NCBI GenBank assembly: GCA_963812075.1
Contig: CAWETN010000008.1
Location: 496,001-560,000 of the forward strand
Length of the DNA stretch: 64,000 bases
Source: JAMXLO01 sp963812075
GTDB lineage: Bacteria > Pseudomonadota > Alphaproteobacteria > Acetobacterales > Acetobacteraceae
Direction: 5' to 3'
Below, in pieces: positions 24,043-33,426 of this stretch. The notes under the pieces are model-generated. The model saw only the letters and a list, made by a program, of their open reading frames with translations. It made no database searches and had not been told where the DNA came from. The number at the start of each line of letters is the position of its first letter. Within the stretch, counting starts at the first letter, position 1. Position numbers and translations under genes: made by a program.

Positions 24043-24640
24043 AGTCTCTTTCTTCCTTCCAGCTTACTGACTTTGTTAGGTTTTATCGGGCTCTTTCTTT
24101 CGCCCCTGGAGGCCGGCTGGTCCGCCAGCCTCGGTTGCCACGTAACGGAGGGGGCAACTGGCGGTCAACGCAATAATTTCGGCCTACCATTATTCCTGGG
24201 CCGTTGCGTTCGGAATAGTTTCATCTTTTTATCAAAACGCAAAGCGAGCCCTACCGCCGCCGCGACGCCCCCCGGACCGGTCACCTTCGCAAACTGCGGG
24301 CCCCTCGAAAGCCGGATAACCGCAGAAAACCGTTACATTCCGTCACGGGCAGATGGGCGTCTCAGCACGGCGTGGACCGTCGTCGTCAGCGTTTCTCAAC
24401 CTGCGCGGCTCCGTTCCACGGCCGGCAGACACGCATGGGGCGCGAATCCGACAGAATTTGCGTTCGATCATAAATACGTGAGGAGGTCACTCGGCGCCCG
24501 CGCGGCATTAGCGGCTTGCTGAGGAGCACAACGATCATGTTCCCCGCCACCGCAGGCCGCGGCGTTCGCCTCGACAGCCCGTTCCGGCATCCGGCGGTGG
24601 GCCGGCAAAGCCAGGCGACAACTCATCCAACGAGAGGCCC
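24043..24640. other. 598-bp intergenic region between the secreted protein and marR
   Basis: No convincing large gene. The first 200 bases are AT-richer than the surroundings (for example around 24170-24240) and probably carry the minus-strand promoter. A short hairpin GGCTGG-TCCG-CCAGCC lies at 24115-24130. The last 104 bases hold a possible leader ORF listed separately. I see no tRNA or known riboswitch. Confidence 0.6.
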
Positions 24641-24644
24641 ATGA
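24537..24644 (+). CDS. Possible 35-residue leader ORF before marR
   Basis: ATG at 24537 follows GAGGAG (24521-24526, spacing 10 bp). The frame encodes 35 residues rich in Arg, Pro and Gly and its TGA overlaps the marR ATG in an ATGA junction. That coupling and the ribosome site suggest a translated leader. Codon content and lack of any recognised family leave chance as a real alternative. Confidence 0.3.
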   Translation: MFPATAGRGVRLDSPFRHPAVGRQSQATTHPTRGP

Positions 24645-25096
24645 CCGAGACGCACCGCTACCTGCGCGACGGCTTCGGCAGCGTGGTCGCTCGCACGGGG
24701 CGGCAGCGGCGCCGCGCGGTGGACCGCCGCCTGCAGCGCTTCGGGCTGAGCGAGGCCGCCTGGCTGCCGCTGATCCATCTCGCCCGCGCGCCCGCACCGA
24801 TGCGGCAGAAGGACCTCGCCGCCGCGCTGGCGCTCGACGGATCCTCGGTCGTACGCCTGCTCGACGCGCTGGCGACCGCCGGTCTCATCACCCGCGAAGA
24901 AGGCGCCGACCGCCGGGCCAAGACCATCGCGGTGACCGCGCAGGGCCGGTGGATCATCGAGCGGGTGGAAGCGGTCTCGCGCGACGTGCGCAACGCCACG
25001 CTGGCGGGTCTCTCCGATGCTGAGATCGCCCAGGCGGCCCACATGCTCGAAGTGGTGTGCCGCAACCTCGCCCGCCTTCAGGACCCGGAAGAGTGA
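24641..25096 (+). CDS. MarR family transcriptional regulator
   Basis: Protein of 151 residues with a winged helix: FGLSEAAWLPLIHLARAP, PMRQKDLAAALALDGSSVVRLLDALATAGLITRE and the wing EGADRRAKTIAVTAQG. MarR proteins repress exporter or degradation genes and release DNA when a phenolic or drug-like ligand binds. The stop overlaps the GTG of the adjacent EmrB-type gene, the usual MarR-exporter operon. Because that exporter is ruined, the regulator may control other targets or be a leftover. Confidence 0.9.
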   Translation: MTETHRYLRDGFGSVVARTGRQRRRAVDRRLQRFGLSEAAWLPLIHLARAPAPMRQKDLAAALALDGSSVVRLLDALATAGLITREEGADRRAKTIAVTAQGRWIIERVEAVSRDVRNATLAGLSDAEIAQAAHMLEVVCRNLARLQDPEE

Positions 25097-26242
25097 CCAC
25101 CGGCGCGGTCCCGGCCACGGCCACGCCGGCCAATGTCCACCGCATGATCGTGACGGTCTGTACCGTACCTGGCCCTGATGCTGTCGCTCGACAGCACCAT
25201 CGCCAAGGTCGCGTTGCCCTACATGCAGGGCACGATGTCGGCGAGCCAGGAAGAGATCAACTGGGTGCTGACCAGCTACATCGTCGCTGCGGCGATCATG
25301 ACTGCGCCCACCGGGTTCCTCGCCGCACGCCTGGGCCGCACCCGATTGTTCGTCACTGCCGAGATCGGCTTCACCGTCGCTTCCGCGCTGTGCGGCCTGG
25401 CCGAGACGCTGGGCCAGATCGTGGTGTTCCGCATCGTCCAGGGTATGTTCGGCGCCGCGCTGGTGCCGCTGTCGCAGTCGGTTATGTACCAGCTCTATCC
25501 GCCCGAGCAGCGTGCCAAGGCGATGGGCCTGTGGACCACGGCGTGATGATGGGGCCGATCTGCGGCCCGATCCTGGGCGGTTGGCTCACCGACAACCACA
25601 GCTGGCGCTGGGTGTTCTACATCAACGTGCCGTTCGGCATCGTCACAGCGATCGGCCTGCTGACCTTCCTGCGCGAGAGCCCGCCGACCGGCACGGCGAA
25701 GCTCGACTGGATCGGCTTCGGTGCGTTGAGCCTGGCGATCGGCTCGTTCCAGATGATGATGCTCGACCGAGGGGAGACGCTGGACTGGTTCAGCTCGCGC
25801 GAGATCGTGCTGCAGGCCTGCGTCGCCGGCCTGGCGTTCTACGTCTTCCTGGTGCAGTTCTTCCTGGCGCCGCGGCCCTTCCTGTCGCCCAGACTGTTCG
25901 CCGACCGGAACTTCACCGTCGGCGACCAGCATCTACAGCCTGATGCGCAACCTGGGCAGCGCGATCGGCATCTCGATCACCGGCGCACTGCTGCAGAGCA
26001 ACACCCAGGTGAACCACGCGCTGATCGCCGGCGACGTGAATCCGTTCAACCGCGCGCTCCAGGTGGGCGCGCCCGCCCGCTACTGGGACACCAGGTCGGC
26101 CCACGGCCTGGCGCTGCTTGACCGGCAGGTGACCCATCAGGCGACGACCATCGCCTATGTCGATGACTTCGAGCTGATGCTGGTGCTTGCCGTCATCGTT
26201 TTGCCGCTGCTCTTGCTGGTGCGGAACGCGCGCGCTGACTAG
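25093..26242 (+). pseudogene. DHA2 (EmrB-type) MFS exporter, frameshifted and internally deleted
   Basis: Three frames together read as a 14-TM multidrug exporter. Frame 1 gives the N-terminus to about 25165. An extra base at about 25167 moves to frame 2 (LDSTIAKVALPYMQG, RIVQGMFGAALVPLSQ). A missing base at about 25540 moves to frame 3 (PILGGWLTDNHSWRWVFYIN, then LFADRNFTVG at about 25915). There the sequence jumps straight to the C-terminal motif SLMRNLGSAIGISITGALLQ. EmrB has about 115 residues between these points, so some 350 bp are deleted. The original start is GTG at 25093, overlapping marR. The gene cannot make a working pump. Confidence 0.88.
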
Positions 26243-28285
26243 AACTCAAGACGATAAAGGCGGACCCACAGATCCGGCTCCGACCGTCCGATCTTCTTGA
26301 CGTTGAAGCGATCACTGCCGTCCGGCGCCGTCACCTCGGTCGTGCGCCAGAGCGAGGGCTTCCGCGTAAGCTGCTGGCGGAACTCCTCCGTCGCCCAGAT
26401 TTGTCCAGGCAGGACATGCGGCTCCACCCGGGTCGCGCATAGCACCGCATCTCCCCCGACGACCATTGGCGGCTCATCGCCAACGCCTGCTTGCATGTGT
26501 ACCTCACCGTAGTGCAGGGCTACTCGCAGACGAGGCTGGCCAGTGGTCTGGTACACGTCATCGACGATATGCCGGGCGGCCTGGGCCAGCGCGAGCGGAT
26601 CCTCGTGAGCGACCAATGCCGAGTCTCCGCCGGTCTCCACGACGGCAGCTCCGTGAGCCCATCGGCGCACGGCATCGTCCAGTGCTTGCCGGACCGGGGC
26701 ATCAGCACGGGCGTGCATCAAGCTGCCATACCCGTACACATCTGCCTTGAGGACACAGCACGTGTTCACGCTGATGGCGCGCGTCGCGCTCTCTGTCTCT
26801 CGCCATGGTCGGCCATAACCCACGATGTTGCCGCGGTGGACATGCTTCAGGTAGGCAGGATTCAACCGCCCGATCACATCGTGCAATACGGGATGGAGCA
26901 GATAGTGCGTGGCCTGCGGGAGCATCCCATCAGGCTCGAGAGTCGCCTCACCCGGGCGCAGAAAGTGCTGTGCCCATGCTCCGCGCACCCGGTCGTAATG
27001 CACGTAGCCGAGCAGGCCCACACGGTAGAGTGCGCAGAATACGTGCTTCTCCTCGCCACCCGTCGCGATGCTGTGCTCCAGGAATGCCGACTCGATCTGG
27101 TCCCGGGTCAACACATTACTCGGCAGACGCAGCAACAGCTGTTCGACTTCGAGGTTGCCTATATGCGGGGCGATCTCGGCGAGATACTCGTAGGCGATTT
27201 CGGTGGCAGCCTCGTGCACGACCTGCTTGAAGCGCAGCTCATTCCGTCGTTCGGACGGTGGGAGCGCGGCCAGGCGCTGGCCTACGGTCATCAGGTCGCG
27301 CGGGCGCAGCAACGTGTGCCGGTAGACGAATTCGAAGCTTCCCTCCTCCTCGTGCGTGTATGCGTCGATGACTGTCGTCCGTCCCAGGAATGCCTCAAGC
27401 GGATCTCTGCGCAACCTCTCTGGATTTACCATCGCGTCGCTTTTCAGCAGGCGCACGTTGTTCAGAAAGATCTCGCGCAGGCTTTGACTGGAGTACGAAA
27501 TATCGACAGCGCTGCCACGGTACTGCTGGGCCATGACCGTCGTCTTCGCGAGGCGCACATAGGCCTCTTTACGCACCGCAGCAAATACCTTGATATGATG
27601 GTTGATCCGGCGCAGCTGATAGGAAACCTCCACCAGACCGAGTTGCGCGAAGTGCCATATGTTCGGCGACAGCTCGCCGGTGACGCTGGGATGGCTCGTG
27701 GGGCCCTCGACGTGCTTGTTGAAGTATTCGTCCACTCCATCGATGAAGACGGCCACTGGCGAGGTGACCGCACGCAAACGAGGGACCAAATGACCGTCAG
27801 TGTCAGTGCCGCACCGTTGGAGTTCACTCGTGGTGAATTCGAGCAGGCGAACGAAATGGTCAATGACGCCTTGAAGTTGTTCGTCTTCGATGAGGCTGGC
27901 AAGGCTGGGACCCACCGTGAGCCGGCTTACCGCCCCAAGGTGTTTCAGGGTCGCCAGACAGATCGCCGTGAGCCAGATCTTTGACCACGGAAGGGGAGAT
28001 ACCACGAAGAAGGCAAGCAGTTCCCGACTGAAGATCTTGTCGCCGATCGGCTTGTCGAGAAGCGCGCCCGTGGGAAGACAAGCTGCCCTTCCCTCACGCT
28101 GATACAGAATGCGCTTGGCTTTGAGCAGGAGAAGTCTTGCCAAATCCTTTCGTGCCGATGACGATGAACTTGTCATCACGGTCCGAGCGGAGAAAGCCTT
28201 CGATTTCAGGGGTGCGATGGAGCAAGGACTCGTTGAAGTCCTCTGCCACCTGGATGTCATCTGCATCAACGGTCCACGCGCGCAT
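26239..28285 (-). pseudogene. P-loop NTPase (Sll1717-like) with C-terminal nucleotidyl-cyclase-like domain, one frameshift
   Basis: Reads as a 681-residue protein if one extra base near 28132 is removed. Start ATG at 28285. Residues 35-51 give DRDDKFIVIGTKGFGKT, a Walker A loop; the frameshift falls right after the Lys-Thr, and LLLKAKR follows in the other frame. Walker B is VAVFIDGVDEYF near 180. A long helical middle follows. From about 500, ADVYGYG, ETGGDSALVAHEDP, LRVALHYGEV and GDAVLCATRVEPHVLPGQIWA match the order of class III adenylate/guanylate cyclase motifs, with both metal Asp (about 515 and 554) and the Arg (about 619), but the usual Asn before AaR is Leu. The two ends therefore suggest a nucleotide-regulated signalling or defence protein. 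No partner gene is adjacent. The frameshift may be real or an error. Confidence 0.72.
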
Positions 28286-28329
28286 GCAGAGCCCTCATGT
28301 CCGGCACAAAGCTAGCTGAAGCGGCGGCC

Positions 28330-28360
28330 GGGGAGCAACAACCAACAACGTTGGCTCCCC
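28330..28360. other. Hairpin between NTPase and thioesterase genes
   Basis: GGGGAGC pairs with GCTCCCC (7 bp), extended by AAC/GTT with one bulge. It lies in the 161-bp gap upstream of the NTPase start and after the thioesterase stop, both on the minus strand. It may end the thioesterase transcript; no T run is seen on the minus strand. Confidence 0.4.
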
Positions 28361-28446
28361 TTCGGGGTGCGAGCGCAGGCGCCGGCGCATCAGCCTAGCG
28401 GTTGACGGCAGCCAGCCCCGGTGAGCGACCCCGGTCCTCCGGTTTA

Positions 28447-29298
28447 TCAACCAGCCGGCACGACCAATGCCTCGGCGCGACGGCGGACATCATCGGGCCA
28501 ACGAGCAGGTCGGCGTGCGTCGAGATCGAGATTCACGCCAAACTGGCTGAGCTGCGCGACTGTGACTCCAGTCCGCGGGTCGGTCATGCGATGGATCATC
28601 CGCAGTGATGAGCCGCCTAGATGACCGATACCGGTTTCGACGAGATAAGGCGCGGCCAGCGACAATACACCGGTCATGTGCAGGACCAGCTCAAAGGTCG
28701 AAAAGCCGCGCCGCTGCTGTTGCAGCACAGCGGCATCCATGCCGATCGAGGCGCCAAGCTGGGCGGAGGCATTTGAAAAGCGAAGCACCATCGCGCCCAG
28801 GGCGAAATGGCCGGCCGCATCGACGTCTCCGGACTTCACCCGGCCGCGGGCAGTGGGGATGAAACGGTCTGTGGTGACCGGCTCCGGTCGCCGTTCCGCA
28901 GTCGGTCCATCCCAGGCACCCAGCCGGCCCGCGATCGCCGTGCGTTGCTGCGACGTCAGTTGATGCGCGGGCAGCTTCCAGTGCTCCTCAAACCAGGTCA
29001 CCGCCGCGCCATCGGCCGAATCGACAAACCGATGACCCAGACGCAATCCATCTTCGACGCTCAGCGCCGCGCTCTCCACATGAAAGCTGGCGCCGGCCCG
29101 AAGTTCGCGCGCGAAACGGACATCGATGCGGCGAGACATGTCGGTGCTGTGTGGCAGATCGCCGAGGCCGAGTTCTTCAGCGAGGCCGGTGTCCGCCTCC
29201 TCGAGGCGATCAAAGTAATAGGCGATCGTGAAATGTTCGGTCACGTCGCACTGCCAGGGAGGCACTGCGCCACGATGGGTCTCAATCCAATTCGTCAT
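28447..29298 (-). CDS. Acyl-ACP/acyl-CoA thioesterase-like protein (double hotdog)
   Basis: Protein of 283 residues with two hotdog-like halves. The first has VTEHFTIAYYFDRLEEAD near residue 18 with the central helix, and RIDVRFARELRAGASFHVES near 57. The second has SGDVDAAGHFALGAMVLRFSNAS near 155, repeating the pattern. Such tandem hotdog proteins are acyl-ACP or acyl-CoA thioesterases acting on fatty or carnitine-type acyl chains. No substrate can be set. GGGAGG lies before the ATG. It is followed by a VOC gene upstream on the same strand, forming a small operon. Confidence 0.78.
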   Translation of the reverse strand: MTNWIETHRGAVPPWQCDVTEHFTIAYYFDRLEEADTGLAEELGLGDLPHSTDMSRRIDVRFARELRAGASFHVESAALSVEDGLRLGHRFVDSADGAAVTWFEEHWKLPAHQLTSQQRTAIAGRLGAWDGPTAERRPEPVTTDRFIPTARGRVKSGDVDAAGHFALGAMVLRFSNASAQLGASIGMDAAVLQQQRRGFSTFELVLHMTGVLSLAAPYLVETGIGHLGGSSLRMIHRMTDPRTGVTVAQLSQFGVNLDLDARRPARWPDDVRRRAEALVVPAG

Positions 29299-29342
29299 GA
29301 GGCGACGTCAATCCGCAACGTTGGCTGCTAACATCCAGGAAC

Positions 29343-29828
29343 TCAGCGTTGGGGCTGGCGGGCAGACGCGGTCGCCGCTGCCGACATGGCCGCCTTGACT
29401 CGATCGGGGCGTGTAAAAGCCAGGTACTCCTTCGCGTATTCGGGCGGCAGGATCTCCACCATAGTTTCGTTCTCGACCCAGACCTCGACCACATGGAACG
29501 GACCACGATTGCAGTCGAAGCACTGCCATCCGGCACGCTGAGCAATCGTCTGCACGGTGGCCGCATCGGTGGCGACACTGAGCGCGAAATGCGTGGCTCC
29601 GTAGCTGCGCTCGTGCTTCCTCATGAACATGCCGCCCGTGACGCCGCCCGGCTGCAACTCCGTTCCCGCAGGATACACCTCGACACCCGACCCGTGCTCA
29701 TCGAGCTGAAGTGCGAAGAAGCTTCCGGGATTTGGCGGGAATGGCACCGCGGTACCGCCCATCAGTTCGGCGAGCACCTCGGCGGCCTGCTGCGGATCTC
29801 GCGCAGCGATAGAAAGATGATGGATCAC
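29343..29828 (-). CDS. VOC family (glyoxalase-fold) protein
   Basis: Protein of 161 residues from a GTG start at 29828, preceded by GAGGAA 6 bp upstream. Longer frames upstream have no ribosome site and are not glyoxalase-like. The first module starts IHHLSIAARDPQQAAEVLAEL with the metal-site His; the second has YGATHFALSV and ends in VENETMVEILPP with the metal-site Glu. It resembles dioxygenase-like VOC proteins, substrate unknown. It precedes the thioesterase gene by 44 bp and is divergent from the hydrolase gene at 30046. Confidence 0.8.
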   Translation of the reverse strand: MIHHLSIAARDPQQAAEVLAELMGGTAVPFPPNPGSFFALQLDEHGSGVEVYPAGTELQPGGVTGGMFMRKHERSYGATHFALSVATDAATVQTIAQRAGWQCFDCNRGPFHVVEVWVENETMVEILPPEYAKEYLAFTRPDRVKAAMSAAATASARQPQR

Positions 29829-30045
29829 GGGTTCCTCACGGGTCGAGACATTCCTCCATAACACGGCTCCATGGGCTGCGCACAGCCCGCTCGATCCCGC
29901 GATGCAGCCGGCCGCACCTGTGCGGCCATTGCGGACTGTCCGATCTGATGACAGCGGCCGGTGCGCGGAGCGGACAACCTTCGCCTTCGCCGGGCGCGGC
30001 AATCCCGACTAGGATGAACTTACCGGATGAACTTGGAGGGAACGA

Positions 30046-31147
30046 ATGCCCGTTCGCGCGCTGATCGTGACCGTTCTGTTGGCTATGTCGCTTCCTGTGC
30101 TGGCGCAGGAGACGATCGAAGAACCCAGAACCGTTTGGTCCGGCTATCAGGAAGCCGATTACGTCGTGAGCAATTACCAGTTCACCAGCGGCGAGAATCT
30201 GCCGTCAGTAAAACTGCATTACCGCACCATCGGCACGGCAAGGCGGAACGCCGAGGGCCGGGTGGTCAACGCCGTGCTGCTGTTGCAGGGCAACACCGGC
30301 ACGGGCGCCAACTGGTTTCGCGCAAGCCTGGCCAACGAACTGTTCAAGCCGGGCCAACCGCTCGATCCGGCCAAGTATTACATCATCATGCCCGACGCCC
30401 TGGGTCGCGGCGGTTCGTCGAGACCCTCCGACGGTCTGAAAGGCGGCTTCCCACATTATCGGTATCACGACATGGTGGACCTGACACACCGGCTGGTTAC
30501 GGACGGGCTCAAGGTCACCCATCTGCGGCTGATCATCGGCAGTTCGCTGGGCTGCATGCAGCAATTCCTGTGGGCCGAATGGTATCCCGACTTGATGGAT
30601 GGCACCGTCGGGCTGTCGTGCCAGCCGGTCGAGATCAGTGGCCGCAACTACATGCTGCGCCATGCCGCCGCCGAACTGATCCGGCACGACCCCGCGTGGC
30701 ATGATGGCAACTACGACAAAACCCCGACCCTCTATATGTACGCCACAGCCGGCAACGATCTGACCGAAAGCCCGGCACGCATTCAGGAAGAGGCACCGAC
30801 CAAGTCGGCGGCCAAGGCGCTTTATGACAAGCGCCTGGCAGCTGTGATGAAAAGCGGCGACGCCAACGACACCCTATACGAGATCGAGTTCGATCTACGA
30901 CTATAGCCCCGAGGCCGACCTGCCGAAGATCACTGCCCATGCGATGCTTATAAACAATGCAGAGGATTTCGCTGATCCTCCGACGCTTGGAACGGTCGAA
31001 CGCGCGTTCAAGAAGATCGCCCACGGTACCTACGTGCTGACCCCTTACGATGAGGGCACGCATGGGCATTTTACCCATTATTACGCTGCGGTCTGGAAGC
31101 CCTATCTGGTGAAGTTCATGTCCGAGCTGCCGCCAATGGAGCGATGA
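30046..31147 (+). pseudogene. Secreted alpha/beta hydrolase (homoserine acetyltransferase-like), one frameshift
   Basis: Reads as about 366 residues if the extra T at 30889-30890 is removed. A signal peptide (ALIVTVLLAMSLPVLAQ) opens the protein, so it is periplasmic. The nucleophile elbow IIGSSLGCMQQF lies near residue 165. After the shift, the second frame (YDYSPEADLPKITAHAMLI) supplies the catalytic acid in NNAEDFADPP and the His in DEGTHGHFTHYY. Without it the conceptual product stops at residue 286 and lacks both. MetX-like secreted hydrolases of this kind have no agreed substrate. Confidence 0.82.
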
Positions 31148-31231
31148 CGACAGTCACCAGCACCGCGCCTGCCGCTCTGGGCAAGCCGGTCACGATAATG
31201 GACACTCGGTCGAACAAGCGAGGAGACGGCC

Positions 31232-32059
31232 ATGCCAGTCATTGACGTTCAGGTCCACCCCTTCGATCGAAATCATCCCGGCCGGCCGTGGGCCAGTCCC
31301 TCGCACGGACTCGACTCCGCCACAGGCGAAGAAATGGTCGCTGCGATGAACAGTGTCGGTGTCGCCGGTGCGATCATGGTCTCGTCGTTCAGCGCCTACG
31401 AATACGATCCGAGCTACGCGCTCGAAGTCTACAACACTTACCCGGACAAGTTTCGCGTCGTGACGCCGGTCGACGCGACCGATCCAGCGATCGACGATGT
31501 GGTGGCAAAGTGGGCGGCGACGCCTGGCGCTCGCGGCATTCGCATCCGGATGCGCGATGGTCTGCCGACGGACGCCGACCATCCCGGTCTGAACCGCGCG
31601 TTCGTCGCCGCCGCCAAACACGGTTTGCCGGTCAATCTGCTTTGCTGGGGCATCCTGGACAAAGGCTTGCCGCACATCCGGCGGCACCCCGATACAATCA
31701 TCGTGATCGACCATCTCGGCCTGCTGCAACCTGCTCGCCCCCCGGTCCCCCCCGACGTCTGGGCCGATCTGCCGAAGCTGCTCGCCTTGGCTCAGTACCA
31801 GAACGTTAGGGTGAAGATCAGCGGCGCCTGCACGATGTCGCACCGGCCGTTTCCGTACGACGACATCTGGGAACCGGTGCTGCGAGTGATCGATGCGTTC
31901 GGGCTGGATCGTTGCATGTGGGGCACCGACTGGACGCGGACGATCGGCATGCTGACCTATGAGCAAGGCGTCGCGCCATTCCGTGATACCAGACGTCTGT
32001 CAGAGAGTGACAAGGCGGCGCTCATGGGCGGAACATTGCAGAAGGTCTACAAGTGGTGA
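31232..32059 (+). CDS. Amidohydrolase family (amidohydrolase 2) protein
   Basis: TIM-barrel metal hydrolase of 275 residues. It starts MPVIDVQVHPFDRN (the metal HxH-like strand, with one His replaced), has GIRIRM near 100, NLLCWGI near 130, TIIVIDHLGLLQP near 155, VKISGACTM near 195 and the C-terminal DRCMWGTDWTRTI with the metal Asp near 230. This is the pattern of the amidohydrolase_2 (ACMSD-like) group: lactonases, decarboxylases or amidases of organic acids. GAGGAG-type site upstream. It is followed by the divergent FAD oxidoreductase genes. Confidence 0.85.
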   Translation: MPVIDVQVHPFDRNHPGRPWASPSHGLDSATGEEMVAAMNSVGVAGAIMVSSFSAYEYDPSYALEVYNTYPDKFRVVTPVDATDPAIDDVVAKWAATPGARGIRIRMRDGLPTDADHPGLNRAFVAAAKHGLPVNLLCWGILDKGLPHIRRHPDTIIVIDHLGLLQPARPPVPPDVWADLPKLLALAQYQNVRVKISGACTMSHRPFPYDDIWEPVLRVIDAFGLDRCMWGTDWTRTIGMLTYEQGVAPFRDTRRLSESDKAALMGGTLQKVYKW

Positions 32060-32169
32060 CGTGTCGGACTGGCAGGGAAACCGAGGGCATATGCTCGCGC
32101 ACCGCTGCCGCGATGCCACCACGTCGCTACATGTCAGGCGGGTGCAAATGATGCCCAATCGCTGGGGTG

Positions 32170-33273
32170 CTACAGGCGCGGCCTGGTAACGTGTCGCGGA
32201 TTCAGGGGGGCGAGACGCGCGGGATCGAACGGCGAAAGATCGACTTTCAGCGTTATCCCGTCGAGGATCAGCTCAGCCACTGCTTCGCCAGTCGCGGGCC
32301 CATTCAGAATGCCCCAGACACCATGGCCTGTTGCGATATACGCGCCAGGCGCGCCGGGAATGGCGCCGATCAGCGGCAGGCCGTCCGGCGTAACGGGGCG
32401 AAAGCAGGCTTGGCTCGCGAGAACACGCGACGATGCCAGGACAGGTGAGACGCGAGCGCAAAGCGCCTTCAGCCGTTGGATGGCGCCATCGTCGGGCACG
32501 ACCAGACCAGGATCTGCTGGCAGGGGAGAATCGCTCGAAATCGCACACACATACGTTGTGCCGTCGGCACGGGGGAATATCTCCGGCGAAAGGATCGAGC
32601 CGCCGGTCTCCTCATAGTCCAGAAAAACCGCCTCCGCTGAAATCGCGGACCCGGTCTCGAAAACCAGGCTGTGCCCCTTCAACCCGAACACGCGTGGGAG
32701 GGACAGCCATTCAGCCGCGAGCACGGACCAAGGTCCCATGGCGATCACGACCGCATCGCCATCAAGCTTTTCGCCGTCGAGAACGATGCCGGCAACCTTT
32801 CCGCCTCGCCACAGCAGCCCCGTGACGTTACCCAGCCGCGACTCGGCTCCACGTGCTTCCGCTGCCCGCAGCATTCCGACGGCAAATGCCGCCGGCTGCA
32901 CCTGTGCTGTGGTGCGCGTAGATCCCAGATGGCCGTGGATCGAGATGTTCGGCGAAAGCCACCCGGGCCGTCCTCCGGGCAATGCAGTAGCGGGCGAGCC
33001 ATTCAGGACTCCGCCATAGGTGGTCATCCGACGGTAGCTCCAGTCGCCGATCCGAGCCTCTGCAAATTCCGCATGCAACGCGAAACTCCGGCGGGCAAGC
33101 TGCATGAGCGGCGTGCCATCGCACCAGTCCATCGCCAGGAATCCGCCCGACTTGCCGGAAGCGGCGCAGGCGACCGCTGTCCGCTCGACAACGACGACAT
33201 CGGCGCCCTTCGCAGCGAGGTGGTAAGCGATGGACGTGCCGATCACGCCGCCTCCCACGATCAGAATGCGCAT
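32170..33273 (-). CDS. FAD-dependent oxidoreductase (DAO family)
   Basis: Protein of 367 residues from the ATG at 33273, which has GGAGCGAGAG upstream. It starts with the FAD motif ILIVGGGVIGTSIAYHLA, VVVVERTAVACAASGKSGGFLA, and ends with PVTPDGLPLIGAIPG and ATGHGVWGILNGPATGEAVAELI, the D-amino-acid oxidase/glycine oxidase signature. It oxidises an amine or amino acid, or is a dehydrogenase of this fold. It is divergent from a second flavoprotein, with 153 bp in between. Confidence 0.86.
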   Translation of the reverse strand: MRILIVGGGVIGTSIAYHLAAKGADVVVVERTAVACAASGKSGGFLAMDWCDGTPLMQLARRSFALHAEFAEARIGDWSYRRMTTYGGVLNGSPATALPGGRPGWLSPNISIHGHLGSTRTTAQVQPAAFAVGMLRAAEARGAESRLGNVTGLLWRGGKVAGIVLDGEKLDGDAVVIAMGPWSVLAAEWLSLPRVFGLKGHSLVFETGSAISAEAVFLDYEETGGSILSPEIFPRADGTTYVCAISSDSPLPADPGLVVPDDGAIQRLKALCARVSPVLASSRVLASQACFRPVTPDGLPLIGAIPGAPGAYIATGHGVWGILNGPATGEAVAELILDGITLKVDLSPFDPARLAPLNPRHVTRPRL

Positions 33274-33426
33274 CTCTCGCTCCGCCTGATGTTCGATGGT
33301 CCGCACCGCCTTCAGACGACCGCCAAATGCCCGGTCCGGTCAATTGGTGCCCGCTGCATGACGATACCACCCGCTCGGTGGACCTGACCGGTTCCACTCG
33401 GCAAGCTGACGTTGGAGGGAAACGTC

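Noticed and set aside
22837..24522. A 561-codon plus-strand frame opposite the secreted unknown protein
   Set aside because: The minus-strand frame has a signal peptide, ribosome site and normal composition; this one does not.
28129..28137. Programmed ribosomal frameshift in the NTPase
   Set aside because: No slippery heptamer or downstream structure is evident, and similar one-base events occur in unrelated genes here.
26239..28285. Complete Pycsar/CBASS-type defence operon
   Set aside because: There is no separate effector or regulator gene adjacent; only a cyclase-like domain is visible, so naming a system would be over-reach.
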